Below, piece after piece: positions 50,691 to 60,826 of a DNA stretch of 64,000 bases (positions within the stretch are counted from its first letter, which is position 1; each line of letters begins with the position of its first letter). Made by a program: the position numbers and the translations under genes. The stretch covers positions 1 through 64,000 of the forward strand of contig CANMQI010000012.1 of NCBI GenBank assembly GCA_947499955.1, in the 5' to 3' direction. The notes beneath the pieces were generated by a model that did not search any database, was not told where the DNA came from, and was given only the letters and a program-made list of their open reading frames with translations. The stretch comes from an uncultured Granulosicoccus sp. Its GTDB lineage: Bacteria; Pseudomonadota; Gammaproteobacteria; Granulosicoccales; Granulosicoccaceae.

Positions 50691-51530
50691 ATGCAACTCT
50701 GTGGTCATGAAGTCGGTTTGAACCAACCGCTGTTTCTGATTGCCGGTCCCTGTGCCATCGAGTCGGAAGACATGGCCATGAACACGGCGGCCATTCTCAA
50801 GAAGATGACGGCCGAGTTGGGTATCCCGTTCATCTACAAGTCCTCCTTCGACAAGGCAAACCGGTCATCGCAGCTCAGTTTTCGGGGGCTGGGTATCGCA
50901 GAAGGTCTGCGCATTCTGGCCAAGGTGCGTGACGAGATCGGTGTACCGGTGCTGACCGATGTGCACGAGGACACACCGATGGATGAGGTGGCCGACGTGG
51001 TGGATGTCCTGCAGACACCGGCTTTCCTGTGCCGACAGACCAATTTCATCGAACGCGTGGCGCGTACCGGCAAGCCGGTGAATATCAAGAAGGGGCAGTT
51101 CCTGGCCCCGGCCGACATGCAGCATGTGGTAGCCAAGGCACGCGCGGTCGGCAATGACAACATCATGGTCTGTGAGCGCGGCGCCTCTTTCGGTTATAAC
51201 AATCTGGTGTCGGACATGCGTGGTCTGGCCATCATGCGTGCTACCGGCTGTCCGGTTGTCTTTGATGCCACGCATTCGGTGCAGTTGCCCGGTGGACAGG
51301 GCAGTAGCTCGGGTGGTCAGCGTGAATTCATACCCGTACTGGCAAGAGCCGCCGTCGCTGCCGGCATTTCCGGTCTGTTCATGGAAACACACCCCAATCC
51401 GGAGAAGGCGCTCAGTGATGGGCCCAATGCCTGGCCACTGGGTCAGCTGCAACCACTGCTTGAAACGCTGATGCGCCTGGACGGTACGATCAAGTCAGGC
51501 GAACTGGCAGAAACCCCTTACCTGGGTTGA
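50691..51530 (+). CDS. kdsA: 3-deoxy-8-phosphooctulonate synthase
   Basis: Condenses arabinose 5-phosphate with PEP to give KDO 8-phosphate for lipopolysaccharide. 279 residues. [10 protein letters not shown] at the N-terminus, [11 protein letters not shown], and [11 protein letters not shown] are the hallmarks. AAAGG lies about 8 nt before the ATG. The pyrG-kdsA-eno order matches pseudomonads. Confidence 0.97.
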   Translation: MQLCGHEVGLNQPLFLIAGPCAIESEDMAMNTAAILKKMTAELGIPFIYKSSFDKANRSSQLSFRGLGIAEGLRILAKVRDEIGVPVLTDVHEDTPMDEVADVVDVLQTPAFLCRQTNFIERVARTGKPVNIKKGQFLAPADMQHVVAKARAVGNDNIMVCERGASFGYNNLVSDMRGLAIMRATGCPVVFDATHSVQLPGGQGSSSGGQREFIPVLARAAVAAGISGLFMETHPNPEKALSDGPNAWPLGQLQPLLETLMRLDGTIKSGELAETPYLG

Positions 51531-51532
51531 TA

Positions 51533-52945
<1,413 letters not shown>

Positions 52946-52973
52946 TGCCTCATTGTCTGCATCCCTTGATACC

Positions 52974-52993
52974 AGCGGCCCGTCGGGGCCGCT
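52974..52993. terminator. Hairpin after eno
   Basis: AGCGGCCC-GTCG-GGGCCGCT is a perfect 8-bp stem 29 bp after the eno stop, before ftsB. Only GTT follows, so it may be partial termination or an mRNA 3' end stabiliser. Confidence 0.5.
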
Positions 52994-53045
52994 GTTCCGG
53001 ACTCGCACTGCAACAGACGCTTTCAGCTTTGCCTTCGATAGTACG

Positions 53046-53378
53046 ATGAAGGTGTTGCTGGGAGTTCTGGTGGTGCTGTTGCTTGCCCTGCAATACCGGC
53101 TCTGGTTCGGCGACGGCAGCCTTCAGGAAGTCTGGCGGCTGCGAGAACAGGCAAGAGCTTCGCAAGCCGAAGTTCAACGCCTGAGCATGCGCAATCAGGC
53201 TCTGGCGGCCGAGGTGGCCGACCTGAAAAGTGGTCTGGAAGCAATCGAAGAACGCGCACGTGCCGATCTGGGCATGATCGACAAGGACGAGACTTTCTAT
53301 CAGTTCGTGCTCGAGCAAGGCGTGCGAGCAAGGCCGCTGGCGCCGCTTGCCAACCAGCCGGAAGTGTCTGACCCATGA
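53046..53378 (+). CDS. ftsB: Cell division protein FtsB
   Basis: Small bitopic division protein of the FtsQLB complex, 110 residues. Membrane helix at about 2-18 (V-L-L-G-V-L-V-V-L-L-L-A-L-Q-Y), then a G-D-G-S-L segment and a coiled coil at about 27-65, then the conserved E-E-R-A-R-A-D-L-G-M-I. No strong ribosome site precedes the ATG. The frame is open further upstream inside eno. It overlaps ispD (ATGA). Confidence 0.93.
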   Translation: MKVLLGVLVVLLLALQYRLWFGDGSLQEVWRLREQARASQAEVQRLSMRNQALAAEVADLKSGLEAIEERARADLGMIDKDETFYQFVLEQGVRARPLAPLANQPEVSDP

Positions 53379-54091
53379 TCGAACCCTTGTGGATAGTCGT
53401 ACCTGCCGCCGGCAGTGGCGTGCGGATGGGCAGTCCGCTGCCCAAGCAGTACGTCACCATCGGTGAGCATTCCATGCTGCAGCACACGCTGACACGGCTG
53501 TTGATGGTCGAGGATGTGGATGGCATCGTGGTGTCCCTGTCCGAGGGTGATGATCGCTGGCCATCGGTTGCCGCTGGCAGAGAGCCACGGGTTCATACCA
53601 CCATCGGTGGAACGACTCGCGCGGACTCTGTGCTGGCAGGGTTGCGCTTCGTACTCGACCAGGCACCGGCATCGGCCTGGGTGCTGGTGCATGATGCAGC
53701 GCGCCCACTGGTGAGTATTTCCGATATCAAGCGCCTGACCGATGCCGTGTACAACAGCGGTGCGGTGGGAGGCTTGCTGGCAACACCGGTGCATGACACG
53801 CTCAAACGGGCAGATTCGCTTTGCTGCGTCGAGCTTACCGTCAGCCGCCAGAATCTGTGGCAGGCGCAGACGCCGCAGCTGTTTCGAGCCGGTGAACTGT
53901 TCGAGGCATTGCACTCAGCCGGACGTTCCGGCAAGCCTGCCGAGAGCATTACCGATGAGTCGTCAGCCATGGAAAGCATGGGCCATGAACCCCTGCTGGT
54001 AGAAGCCCTGCAACCCAATCTGAAAGTCACCCGTCCGGCAGATCTGGCGCTGGCCACCTTGCTGCTTGCCAACCCATTGAGTGAATCATGA
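53375..54091 (+). CDS. ispD: 2-C-methyl-D-erythritol 4-phosphate cytidylyltransferase
   Basis: Third step of the MEP isoprenoid pathway. 238 residues. The CTP-binding loop P-A-A-G-S-G-V-R-M-G-x-x-x-P-K-Q-Y is at about 9-24, and V-H-D-A-A-R-P-L is the other signature. It overlaps ftsB and ispF by 4 bp on each side. Confidence 0.96.
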   Translation: MIEPLWIVVPAAGSGVRMGSPLPKQYVTIGEHSMLQHTLTRLLMVEDVDGIVVSLSEGDDRWPSVAAGREPRVHTTIGGTTRADSVLAGLRFVLDQAPASAWVLVHDAARPLVSISDIKRLTDAVYNSGAVGGLLATPVHDTLKRADSLCCVELTVSRQNLWQAQTPQLFRAGELFEALHSAGRSGKPAESITDESSAMESMGHEPLLVEALQPNLKVTRPADLALATLLLANPLSES

Positions 54092-54585
54092 GAATCGGAA
54101 CCGGATTTGACGTGCATGCCTTCATGGAAGGTGATCATCTGATGATCGGTGGTGTACGAATCAGCTTCGATCGCGGGTTTCTGGCCCATTCCGATGGTGA
54201 TGTCCTGCTGCATGCCATCAGTGATGCCTTGCTGGGTGCTGCAGGGCTGGGTGATATCGGTCGACATTTTCCCGATACCGACTCTGAATGGAAAGGGGCT
54301 GACAGCCGAGATCTGCTGCGTCGGGTCGTGGCGCAACTGACCGAGCGGGGGCTGCAATGCACCAGTCTGGATGCCACGCTCATTGCCCAGCTGCCCAAAC
54401 TCGGGCCCTATATTGCAGACATCTGTGACGTGCTGGCCGCAGATTTGCAGATGGATAGCTCTCGAATCAACGTCAAGGCCACAACCACCGAACATCTCGG
54501 GTTCTGTGGCAGAGAAGAAGGCATAGCGGCCATGGCCTCGGTACTGTTATCCGAAACCGGCGATTCACCTCAAGGACCTCAGTAA
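54088..54585 (+). CDS. ispF: 2-C-methyl-D-erythritol 2,4-cyclodiphosphate synthase
   Basis: Fifth step of the MEP pathway, trimeric zinc enzyme. 165 residues. R-I-G-T-G-F-D-V-H-A-F holds the metal-binding Asp and His, and A-H-S-D-G-D-V-L-L-H-A-I-S-D-A-L-L-G-A the second cluster. Coupled to ispD by an ATGA overlap. Confidence 0.97.
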   Translation: MRIGTGFDVHAFMEGDHLMIGGVRISFDRGFLAHSDGDVLLHAISDALLGAAGLGDIGRHFPDTDSEWKGADSRDLLRRVVAQLTERGLQCTSLDATLIAQLPKLGPYIADICDVLAADLQMDSSRINVKATTTEHLGFCGREEGIAAMASVLLSETGDSPQGPQ

Positions 54586-55343
54586 TGACGACTCTGGCAA
54601 TTATCGGTGGTACCGGTCTGACTCGAATGGAGGGGTTGACGGTTACCCGACGCGAAATGGTCAAGACACCCTACGGGGCGCCGTCTTGCCCGATCGTGTT
54701 TGGCGAACTCGGTGGCCGGCAGGTTGCGTTTCTGGCGCGGCATGGCAGCACCCATAGAATTCCGCCGCACCGCATCAACTACTGCGCCAACATCTGGGCG
54801 CTGAACAGTGTCGGTATCAAGCGCATCATCGCCGTCGGCGCTGTGGGTGGCATCTGCGAGACTTGTTCGGTGGGCACGGTCGTGATTCCCGATCAGATCA
54901 TCGATTACACCTATGCGCGTGAAAATACCTTTTTCGACGGGGGGAACGACCCGGTCGAGCATATCGATTTCAGCTTTCCCTATGACGGCAATCTGCGTTC
55001 CGCGCTGATCGACGGGGCACTGGCTACCGATGGCCTGAATGTGGTCGAACAGGGGGTTTATGGTGTGACCCAGGGACCTAGGCTGGAAACCGCTGCCGAA
55101 ATCCGCCGGATGGCTGCTGATGGCTGCACCATTGTCGGTATGACAGGCATGCCAGAAGCGGCATTGGCCGCCGAGCTCGGACTGGCATACGCCTGTTGTG
55201 CCGTGGTGGTCAATCCCGCCGCTGGCAACAACGGTCAGAAGATCGATACCGCTGCCCTGACGGCTGCCATCAGCACGGGGATGAAAAGTGCCGTCAAGGT
55301 GCTCGACCGCACACTGCAGAATACCGTTCTCGACGTGAGATGA
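54585..55343 (+). CDS. S-methyl-5'-thioinosine phosphorylase
   Basis: Purine nucleoside phosphorylase family enzyme, 252 residues, close in pattern to the methylthioinosine phosphorylase of Pseudomonas. The enzyme salvages methylthioinosine formed from methylthioadenosine. I-I-G-G-T-G-L at the start, phosphate-binding R-H-G-S-T-H-R-I-P-P-H, and G-M-T-G-M-P-E-A. The later V-N-P-A-A-G-N-N-G segment carries Asn where adenosine-type enzymes have Asp, which points to the 6-oxopurine substrate. The ATG shares a base with the ispF stop. A plain MTA phosphorylase is the alternative. Confidence 0.82.
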   Translation: MTTLAIIGGTGLTRMEGLTVTRREMVKTPYGAPSCPIVFGELGGRQVAFLARHGSTHRIPPHRINYCANIWALNSVGIKRIIAVGAVGGICETCSVGTVVIPDQIIDYTYARENTFFDGGNDPVEHIDFSFPYDGNLRSALIDGALATDGLNVVEQGVYGVTQGPRLETAAEIRRMAADGCTIVGMTGMPEAALAAELGLAYACCAVVVNPAAGNNGQKIDTAALTAAISTGMKSAVKVLDRTLQNTVLDVR

Positions 55344-55420
55344 GGCGCTTGTAAAGGCGCCTGCAAGGGCGCCTGAAAGAGGCGCCTGAAAGAGGCGCCT
55401 GAAAGAGGCGCCTGCAAAAG
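55344..55420. repeat. Six-unit GGCGCC tandem repeat after MTIP gene
   Basis: Six units beginning with GGCGC start at 55344, 55356, 55368, 55381, 55394 and 55407. The three central ones are identical (GGCGCCTGAAAGA, 13 bp); the outer ones differ by a few bases. The first unit begins right after the stop codon. Five of the six start with the palindrome GGCGCC, so alternative hairpins can form between any two units. Confidence 0.9.
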
Positions 55421-55427
55421 ATGCATT

Positions 55428-55471
55428 TGACCGGCGGGTCTGACACCTGACCGGCGGGTCTGACACCCGCC
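55428..55471. terminator. Duplicated 20-mer ending in a terminator-like hairpin
   Basis: A 20-bp sequence (TGACCGGCGGGTCTGACACC) occurs twice head to tail at 55428-55447 and 55448-55467. The second copy with the following bases forms GGCGGGT-CTGAC-ACCCGCC, a perfect 7-bp hairpin at 55453-55471. It lies between convergent MTIP and selO genes and probably stops both transcripts. Confidence 0.7.
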
Positions 55472-55477
55472 GCTGAT

Positions 55478-56950
55478 TCAGGTCCCGCAGAAGGTCTGCG
55501 TCACCCGTTCATCCGGGCTCGGCGGTACGGCGAAGTCACTCTCGTCATGAGCCTTGTCGAAGGGCGTGGTGACAGCCTTCAGCAAGGCCTCGAACGGCGC
55601 AAGATCGCCGTCACGCACGGCTGCATCGATCATGGCTTCCACCTGATGGTTGCGCGGAATGATGACCGGGTTGCTGCGCTGCATCAGCTGTGTGGCAGCC
55701 TCGAGCGCAGCGGCGTCATCTCCGACTCGCTGTAGCCAGCTCCGATGCCAGTCGTGCAGCTTGCCACCCGGGGCGAAGGGATCGGTGGCTGAACGCTGGC
55801 TCAGCTGGCGGAAGGTGAGCGTGAAATCCAGCGAGTGTGTCTGCATCAGGTTCAGTAAGGCGCTGATCAGGGTCAGGTCGTCATCCTTCTCATCCGCCAG
55901 ACCGATCTTGGCACGCATGAGCGTCAGGTAGTAGCCGATGAACCGTTCATCGAAGCGGTTGATGGATTCCTGCGCGAGCCGCACCGCCTCTTCCTTGTCC
56001 TCATCGAACAGTGGTAACAGACACTGGGCGAAGTTGACCAGGTTCCACTGCGCGATACGCGGCTGGTTCTGATAGGCATAACGTGCACCTCGGTCAATCG
56101 AGCTGAAGACCTTGTCGGCCGAGTAATCGTCCATGAAGGCGCAGGGGCCATAATCGATCGTGTCACCACTGATCGATGAATTGTCGGTGTTCATGACGCC
56201 GTGTATGAAACCGATGGACTGCCAGTGGGCAATCAGCGAGGCCTGAGCGTCAATGACAGCATCGAGCAGTGCCAGTGCCGGCACGTCGGCCTGTGCCGCC
56301 TCGGGGTAATGGCGCTTGATGACGTATTGCACCAGTTGTTCGATGGCAGCGTGATTCTGGCGTGCCGTGAAATACTGGAAGGTGCCCACGCGGATATGGC
56401 TTCTGGCAACCCGCGTCAGAATGGCACCGGGCAAGGGGCCTTGTTCCCGCATGACATGATCACCGGTTTTCACCGCTGCCAGTGCGCGAGTCGTGGGCAC
56501 ACCCAGAGCGGCCATGGCTTCGCTGAGCACGTATTCACGCAGCACCGGTCCGATCCAGTTGCGACCGTCGCCGCCACGTGAAAAGGGGGTAGGGCCTGCG
56601 CCCTTGAGCTGGATGTCATAGCGCACCCCGTCCCGGCCGATGACTTCACCAAGCAGGATGGCACGACCATCGCCCAGCTGCGGCACCCAGTTACCGAACT
56701 GATGACCGGCATAGGCCATGGCCAGTGGCGTGGCACCGTCGGGTACCGTGTTGCCTGCCAGCATGCTGATACCGGCAGAACTGCGTAGTGATTCAGGGTC
56801 GATGCCCAGATGGAGGGCCAGCGCATCATTGATGGCCATCAGTTCAGGCTGACTGACGGGGGTCGGGGACAGGCGCTGATGAAATTCAGGGGCCAGTGCC
56901 GCATAGCTGTTGTCGAAGGCAATACTCGGCGAGTCGGTGGTCGACGACAT
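55478..56950 (-). CDS. selO: Protein adenylyltransferase SelO
   Basis: Pseudokinase-fold enzyme (YdiU) that moves AMP from ATP to protein hydroxyls and is linked to oxidative-stress responses. 490 residues. A-G-H-Q-F-G, G-D-G-R-A-I-L-L-G-E, L-K-G-A-G-P-T-P-F-S-R and G-V-M-N-T-D-N-S-S-I-S-G-x-x-I-D-Y-G-P are family blocks; the last carries the metal-binding Asn and Asp. The protein ends in T-F-C-G-T, with Cys third from the end, where the animal homologue has selenocysteine. The ATG at 56950 has CAGGAA 5 nt upstream; the frame is open 15 codons further. Confidence 0.95.
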   Translation of the reverse strand: MSSTTDSPSIAFDNSYAALAPEFHQRLSPTPVSQPELMAINDALALHLGIDPESLRSSAGISMLAGNTVPDGATPLAMAYAGHQFGNWVPQLGDGRAILLGEVIGRDGVRYDIQLKGAGPTPFSRGGDGRNWIGPVLREYVLSEAMAALGVPTTRALAAVKTGDHVMREQGPLPGAILTRVARSHIRVGTFQYFTARQNHAAIEQLVQYVIKRHYPEAAQADVPALALLDAVIDAQASLIAHWQSIGFIHGVMNTDNSSISGDTIDYGPCAFMDDYSADKVFSSIDRGARYAYQNQPRIAQWNLVNFAQCLLPLFDEDKEEAVRLAQESINRFDERFIGYYLTLMRAKIGLADEKDDDLTLISALLNLMQTHSLDFTLTFRQLSQRSATDPFAPGGKLHDWHRSWLQRVGDDAAALEAATQLMQRSNPVIIPRNHQVEAMIDAAVRDGDLAPFEALLKAVTTPFDKAHDESDFAVPPSPDERVTQTFCGT

Positions 56951-57037
56951 GAAGTTCCTGTGCGTTATACGGGGCATGAGTGCCGCCGCGACCAACTTTA
57001 CGCGAGATTCTGACAGCTATCAAACAGGCTGCCTGCC

Positions 57038-57082
57038 AAGAAAGAACGGCCCCCGCCAACTTGTGTTCGCGACTGGGGGCCG
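57038..57082 (-). terminator. Intrinsic terminator of the adhC-fghA operon
   Basis: On the minus strand CGGCCCCC and GGGGGCCG form a perfect 8-bp stem (20-nt loop) followed by TTCTTTCTT. It lies 24 bp after the fghA stop and before selO, so it separates the two minus-strand units. Confidence 0.75.
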
Positions 57083-57105
57083 ACAAAGGTCGAGTTGTGG
57101 TGAAA

Positions 57106-57954
57106 CTACCCTCCCAAAATCGAGCTGTGATGTCTCAGGTGATCTTCGATGACGCTGGCAATGAACCAATAGGAGTGATCGTACCCGTTTTGCATGCGAT
57201 AGTTCAATGGCTGGTCGGCAGCCTTGCAGGCATCAATGAACAGTTGCGGTCGAAGCTGCTCCTCGAGGAAGGGGTCGGCGTCGCCGGTATCGACCAGGAT
57301 CTGCGCCTGGCTCGGATTGGATTTGACCAGTTCGCAGGCATCGTACTCGGCCCAGGTACTGCGATCCTCTCCCAGGTAGGTGCTGAAGGCCTTCTCGCCC
57401 CAGGGCACCTGCATGGGAGCCGTGATGGGGGAGAGCGCCGATACCGAACGGAAGGTCTCGGGGTGTTTCAGGTGCAGCGTCAGTGCACCGTGGCCTCCCA
57501 TGGAATGACCCATGATGCCCTGACGTGCCGGATCAGCTGTCGGAAACTGGCTGAAAACCAGATCCGAGAGTTCTTCCACGATATAACGATCCATGTGAAA
57601 GTGCGTCGACCAGGGGGCCTGGGTTGCACTGAGGTAGAACCCTGCTCCTTGTCCCAGATCGTAGGCCTCATCGTTGGGCACATCACCACCACGCGGGCTG
57701 GTATCCGGGGCTATGACCATGACACCGAGTTCTGCAGCAATGCGCTGCAGGCCTGATTTTTCCATCACATTGGACCAGTTGCAGGTCAGTCCGGACAGAT
57801 ACCAGATGACCGGCACACGTGTACCGCTGTCAGCTCCGGCCGAGACCGGAGGGTTGTAGACAGCAAACTGCATCGGGCATTTACAGACAGCACTGTCGTG
57901 TTCATGCACCGACAGTGTGCCGCCGAAGCTCTTCCAGCTTGATACGGTTTTCAT
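57106..57954 (-). CDS. fghA: S-formylglutathione hydrolase
   Basis: Serine esterase that splits S-formylglutathione to formate and glutathione, the second step of formaldehyde detoxification. 282 residues, alpha/beta-hydrolase (esterase D type). Nucleophile Ser151 in G-H-S-M-G-G-H-G, with the Asp in D-T-G-D-A-D-P-F and the His in G-Y-D-H-S-Y-W. The ATG overlaps the adhC stop by one base, so the two are coupled. Equivalent to frmB. Confidence 0.96.
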   Translation of the reverse strand: MKTVSSWKSFGGTLSVHEHDSAVCKCPMQFAVYNPPVSAGADSGTRVPVIWYLSGLTCNWSNVMEKSGLQRIAAELGVMVIAPDTSPRGGDVPNDEAYDLGQGAGFYLSATQAPWSTHFHMDRYIVEELSDLVFSQFPTADPARQGIMGHSMGGHGALTLHLKHPETFRSVSALSPITAPMQVPWGEKAFSTYLGEDRSTWAEYDACELVKSNPSQAQILVDTGDADPFLEEQLRPQLFIDACKAADQPLNYRMQNGYDHSYWFIASVIEDHLRHHSSILGG

Positions 57955-59063
57955 CAGTACAGCACCACACCCCGGATACTCTCACCGGAATGCATCAGAT
58001 CAAAACCCTTGTTGATGTCTTCCAGTGGCATGGTGTGAGTGATCAGGCTGTCGATGTCGATGCGACCGTCCATGTACATGTCGACGATCTTCGGCACATC
58101 GGTACGACCGCGCGCGCCGCCGAAAGCCGTACCGCGCCAGGAGCGACCGGTCACCAGCTGAAAGGGGCGAGTCTTGATTTCCTGACCCGCACCGGCAACC
58201 CCGATGATGATGCTCTCACCCCAGCCCTTGTGACAGCATTCAAGTGCTGCTCGCATGACGTCCACATTGCCGATGCATTCGAAGGAATAGTCTGCTCCGC
58301 CGCCTGTCAGCTCCACCAGATGGCCGACCAGGTCGTCACCGAGATCCTTCGGGTTGACGAAATCGGTCATGCCGAACTTGCGACCGACCGCCTCCTTGGC
58401 AGGGTTCATGTCGACACCGATGATCTGCTTGGCACCGACCATGCGAAGACCCTGAATGACGTTCAGACCGATACCACCCAGACCGAATACCACCGCGGTG
58501 GAATTCGGCTCTACCTTGGCGGTGAACATCACGGCGCCGATACCGGTGGTGACACCACAGCCGATGTAGCAGATCTTTTCGAAGGAGGCATCCTTGCGCA
58601 CCTTGGCCAGCGCGATTTCCGGCAGTACCGTGTAGTTGGAGAACGTGGAACAGCCCATGTAATGCAGAATGGGTGTGCCCTTGTAGGAAAAGCGTGACGT
58701 GCCGTCAGGCATCAGGCCCTGACCCTGTGTGGAGCGCACCTTCTGGCACAGATTGGTCTTGGGGTTCAGGCAGTATTCGCACTCGCGGCATTCCGGCGTG
58801 TACAGGGGAATGACATGATCACCCGGTACCAGACTGGTCACACCGGGGCCGACTTCGAGCACGACGCCAGCACCTTCATGGCCGAGGATGGCCGGGAAAG
58901 CCCCTTCCGGATCAGCGCCGGATCGGGTGAATTCATCGGTATGGCAGAGGCCGGTGGCCTTTATCTCGACGAGGACTTCACCGGCCCTTGGGCCATCGAG
59001 ATCCACTTCCACGATTTCCAATGGTTTGCCTGCTTCGAAAGCAACTGCCGCACGTGTTTTCAA
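57954..59063 (-). CDS. adhC: S-(hydroxymethyl)glutathione dehydrogenase (class III alcohol dehydrogenase)
   Basis: Oxidises the formaldehyde-glutathione adduct with NAD+; also reduces S-nitrosoglutathione. 369-370 residues, the family length. Catalytic zinc ligands Cys40 and His62 (G-H-E-G-A-G), structural zinc cysteines in [15 protein letters not shown], and the G-L-G-G-I-G NAD+ loop. I place the start at a TTG (family K-T-R-A-A-V-A-F follows) with GGAG 9 nt upstream; the frame is open 22 codons further to 59129, but that sequence is not family-like. Equivalent to frmA. No FrmR-type regulator is adjacent. Confidence 0.93.
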   Translation of the reverse strand: MKTRAAVAFEAGKPLEIVEVDLDGPRAGEVLVEIKATGLCHTDEFTRSGADPEGAFPAILGHEGAGVVLEVGPGVTSLVPGDHVIPLYTPECRECEYCLNPKTNLCQKVRSTQGQGLMPDGTSRFSYKGTPILHYMGCSTFSNYTVLPEIALAKVRKDASFEKICYIGCGVTTGIGAVMFTAKVEPNSTAVVFGLGGIGLNVIQGLRMVGAKQIIGVDMNPAKEAVGRKFGMTDFVNPKDLGDDLVGHLVELTGGGADYSFECIGNVDVMRAALECCHKGWGESIIIGVAGAGQEIKTRPFQLVTGRSWRGTAFGGARGRTDVPKIVDMYMDGRIDIDSLITHTMPLEDINKGFDLMHSGESIRGVVLY

Positions 59064-59364
59064 GGGGTGATTCTCCGTGAGTTGATCGTTGAATGATGTT
59101 GCATTGTAGACCTTTGCCGGCTGGTGCAACGAATGCGCTGGTAGCGACGAAAATACACCGGGCTGTCGTGGCTCTGCATGCTTGGCAGCGACACAAAGAT
59201 CATCCAGCGGCCTGGTGGTCGATCAATTGTATAAGAACGATGGTACCGAGAGTGCCAAGGAGGAAAGGGCAAGGCGTCGTGGGTTGACGTCCGAGCAGGC
59301 TTTACTGCGTGTGCATTGCAGTGCATTGTGTGGTCAACGAACGCTTCATACGAGGATAATGAGG
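59064..59364. other. Intergenic region between adhC and PhyH-like gene
   Basis: About 300 bp between two divergent genes. It contains a short TGCATTG direct repeat near 59311-59325. I see no gene, RNA or clear promoter pair. Confidence 0.4.
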
Positions 59365-60561
59365 ATGAACAGATCCACAGAGCAGGGATCCGCTGTCTGG
59401 CTGGATGAATCTTCCGAGGACATGTCGCAGCTCGAAGCACTCTGTCAGCAGCAGACCGATCCTGCCAGTGTGCCTCTGGCCAGCGAGATCATCAGTCAGA
59501 TACCGGTGTACGACGGGGCGGTGGTGCGCAAGGCCGCAGGCAACGATGATGCCCCGGCGCCGCAGGTTCTGGCCCTGCAGGCCGAGTGGGCACGCACCCT
59601 GGGGCAGGGGGCAGGCGTGGTGCTGGTCAGAAATGCGGTGGCGGATGTGTCCATGCTGGATCAGGTGACGGCCGTGTTCGAGGCGTTGATCGATGCCGAG
59701 CGTGCCGTTGGCAGTGGCGCGGATCATTTTGCGCCTCGCGGTACCAATACCCGGCTGTGGAATGCCCACGAAAAGCTCTGCCTGCAGTCACCGGAACTGT
59801 TTGCCCGCTACAATGCGAATGATGTGCTGGCGCTGATGTGCCGCGCATGGCTGGGCCCGGGCTTTCAGATCACGACGCAGGGCAATATCGTCCATCCCGG
59901 TGGTCAGGCACAGCATTGCCATCGCGATTATCACATGGGGTTTCAACAGGCTGAACAACTGCTTCAGTACCCGGCCCATGTCCATGCCATGTCGCCCATG
60001 CTGACGCTGCAGGGGGCCATTGCCCATTCGGACATGCCGCTGGAATCCGGACCGACCAAGGTCTTGCCGTTCTCCCAGCAGTTTCTGCCGGGCTATCTGG
60101 CCGCCGAGCGCAAGGAGTGCATCGCCCTGTTCGAAGCGCGACACGTCCAGCTCCCGCTGAACAAGGGCGACATGCTGTTCTTCAATCCGGCGGTCTTTCA
60201 TGCCGCGGGAGAGAACCGGACGGCTGATATGGATCGCTTCGCCAATCTGGTACAGGCAGGCTCGGTGTATGGCAGAACGATGGAGCTGCTGGACAAGGGG
60301 CGCATGAGCGTTGCCCTGTACCCGGTGCTGCATCAGCTGATCAGTAGTGACGGCTGGCACCCCAGGCAGACGCGGCAGGTCATCGAAGCCTGCGCCGAGG
60401 CCTATCCGTTTCCGGCCAATATGGAGCTTGAGCCGCCGGTCAACGGCCTGGCACCACTGTCGCAGCAGCAGTTGATGGCGCAGTGTCTGGAAGAGGGCTG
60501 TACCAGCGATATCTTCGCACGCCGCATCGGCACGCAGCAGCTGCTGAAACGCTCACACTGA
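59365..60561 (+). CDS. Phytanoyl-CoA dioxygenase (PhyH) family protein
   Basis: Fe(II)/2-oxoglutarate-dependent oxygenase, about 398 residues from this ATG. The metal triad is visible: His186 and Asp188 in H-C-H-R-D-Y-H and the distal His279 in F-H-A-A-G-E-N-R. The preceding P-L-E-S-G-P-T segment is typical. Family members hydroxylate CoA esters, amino acids, ectoine or halogenate metabolites; which applies here is unclear. GAGG lies 9 nt before ATG 59365; ATG 59359 is an alternative. An upstream in-frame start at 59182 is unlikely. Confidence 0.82.
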   Translation: MNRSTEQGSAVWLDESSEDMSQLEALCQQQTDPASVPLASEIISQIPVYDGAVVRKAAGNDDAPAPQVLALQAEWARTLGQGAGVVLVRNAVADVSMLDQVTAVFEALIDAERAVGSGADHFAPRGTNTRLWNAHEKLCLQSPELFARYNANDVLALMCRAWLGPGFQITTQGNIVHPGGQAQHCHRDYHMGFQQAEQLLQYPAHVHAMSPMLTLQGAIAHSDMPLESGPTKVLPFSQQFLPGYLAAERKECIALFEARHVQLPLNKGDMLFFNPAVFHAAGENRTADMDRFANLVQAGSVYGRTMELLDKGRMSVALYPVLHQLISSDGWHPRQTRQVIEACAEAYPFPANMELEPPVNGLAPLSQQQLMAQCLEEGCTSDIFARRIGTQQLLKRSH

Positions 60562-60565
60562 TCGA

Positions 60566-60665
60566 ACACGCCACGCCACGCCACGCCACGCCACGCCACG
60601 CCACGCCACGCCACGCCACGCCACGCCACGCCACGCCACGCCACGACACGCCACGACACGCCACG
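60566..60665. repeat. Pentanucleotide tandem repeat (CCACG)20
   Basis: Twenty 5-bp units, 17 of them CCACG and three ACACG variants (first unit, 60646 and 60656). The array starts 4 bp after the PhyH-like gene stop and ends 161 bp before dusA. Because 5 is not a multiple of 3 and no unit carries a stop, several overlapping frames stay open across it on the minus strand; they are not genes. Confidence 0.95.
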
Positions 60666-60826
60666 CCCATGGATGGTGCGGATCTGGGTGACGTAACCGG
60701 CAAATGGCAGGCACTGCGCGCTGGTGCGAATATCGGCAGAGCTTCCTGACGCTATAATGTCCAGTCCGGAACATCGCAATCGCCCGGGATGGCGATACCG
60801 CCTGCCAGCAGAAAACCCACAACCGT

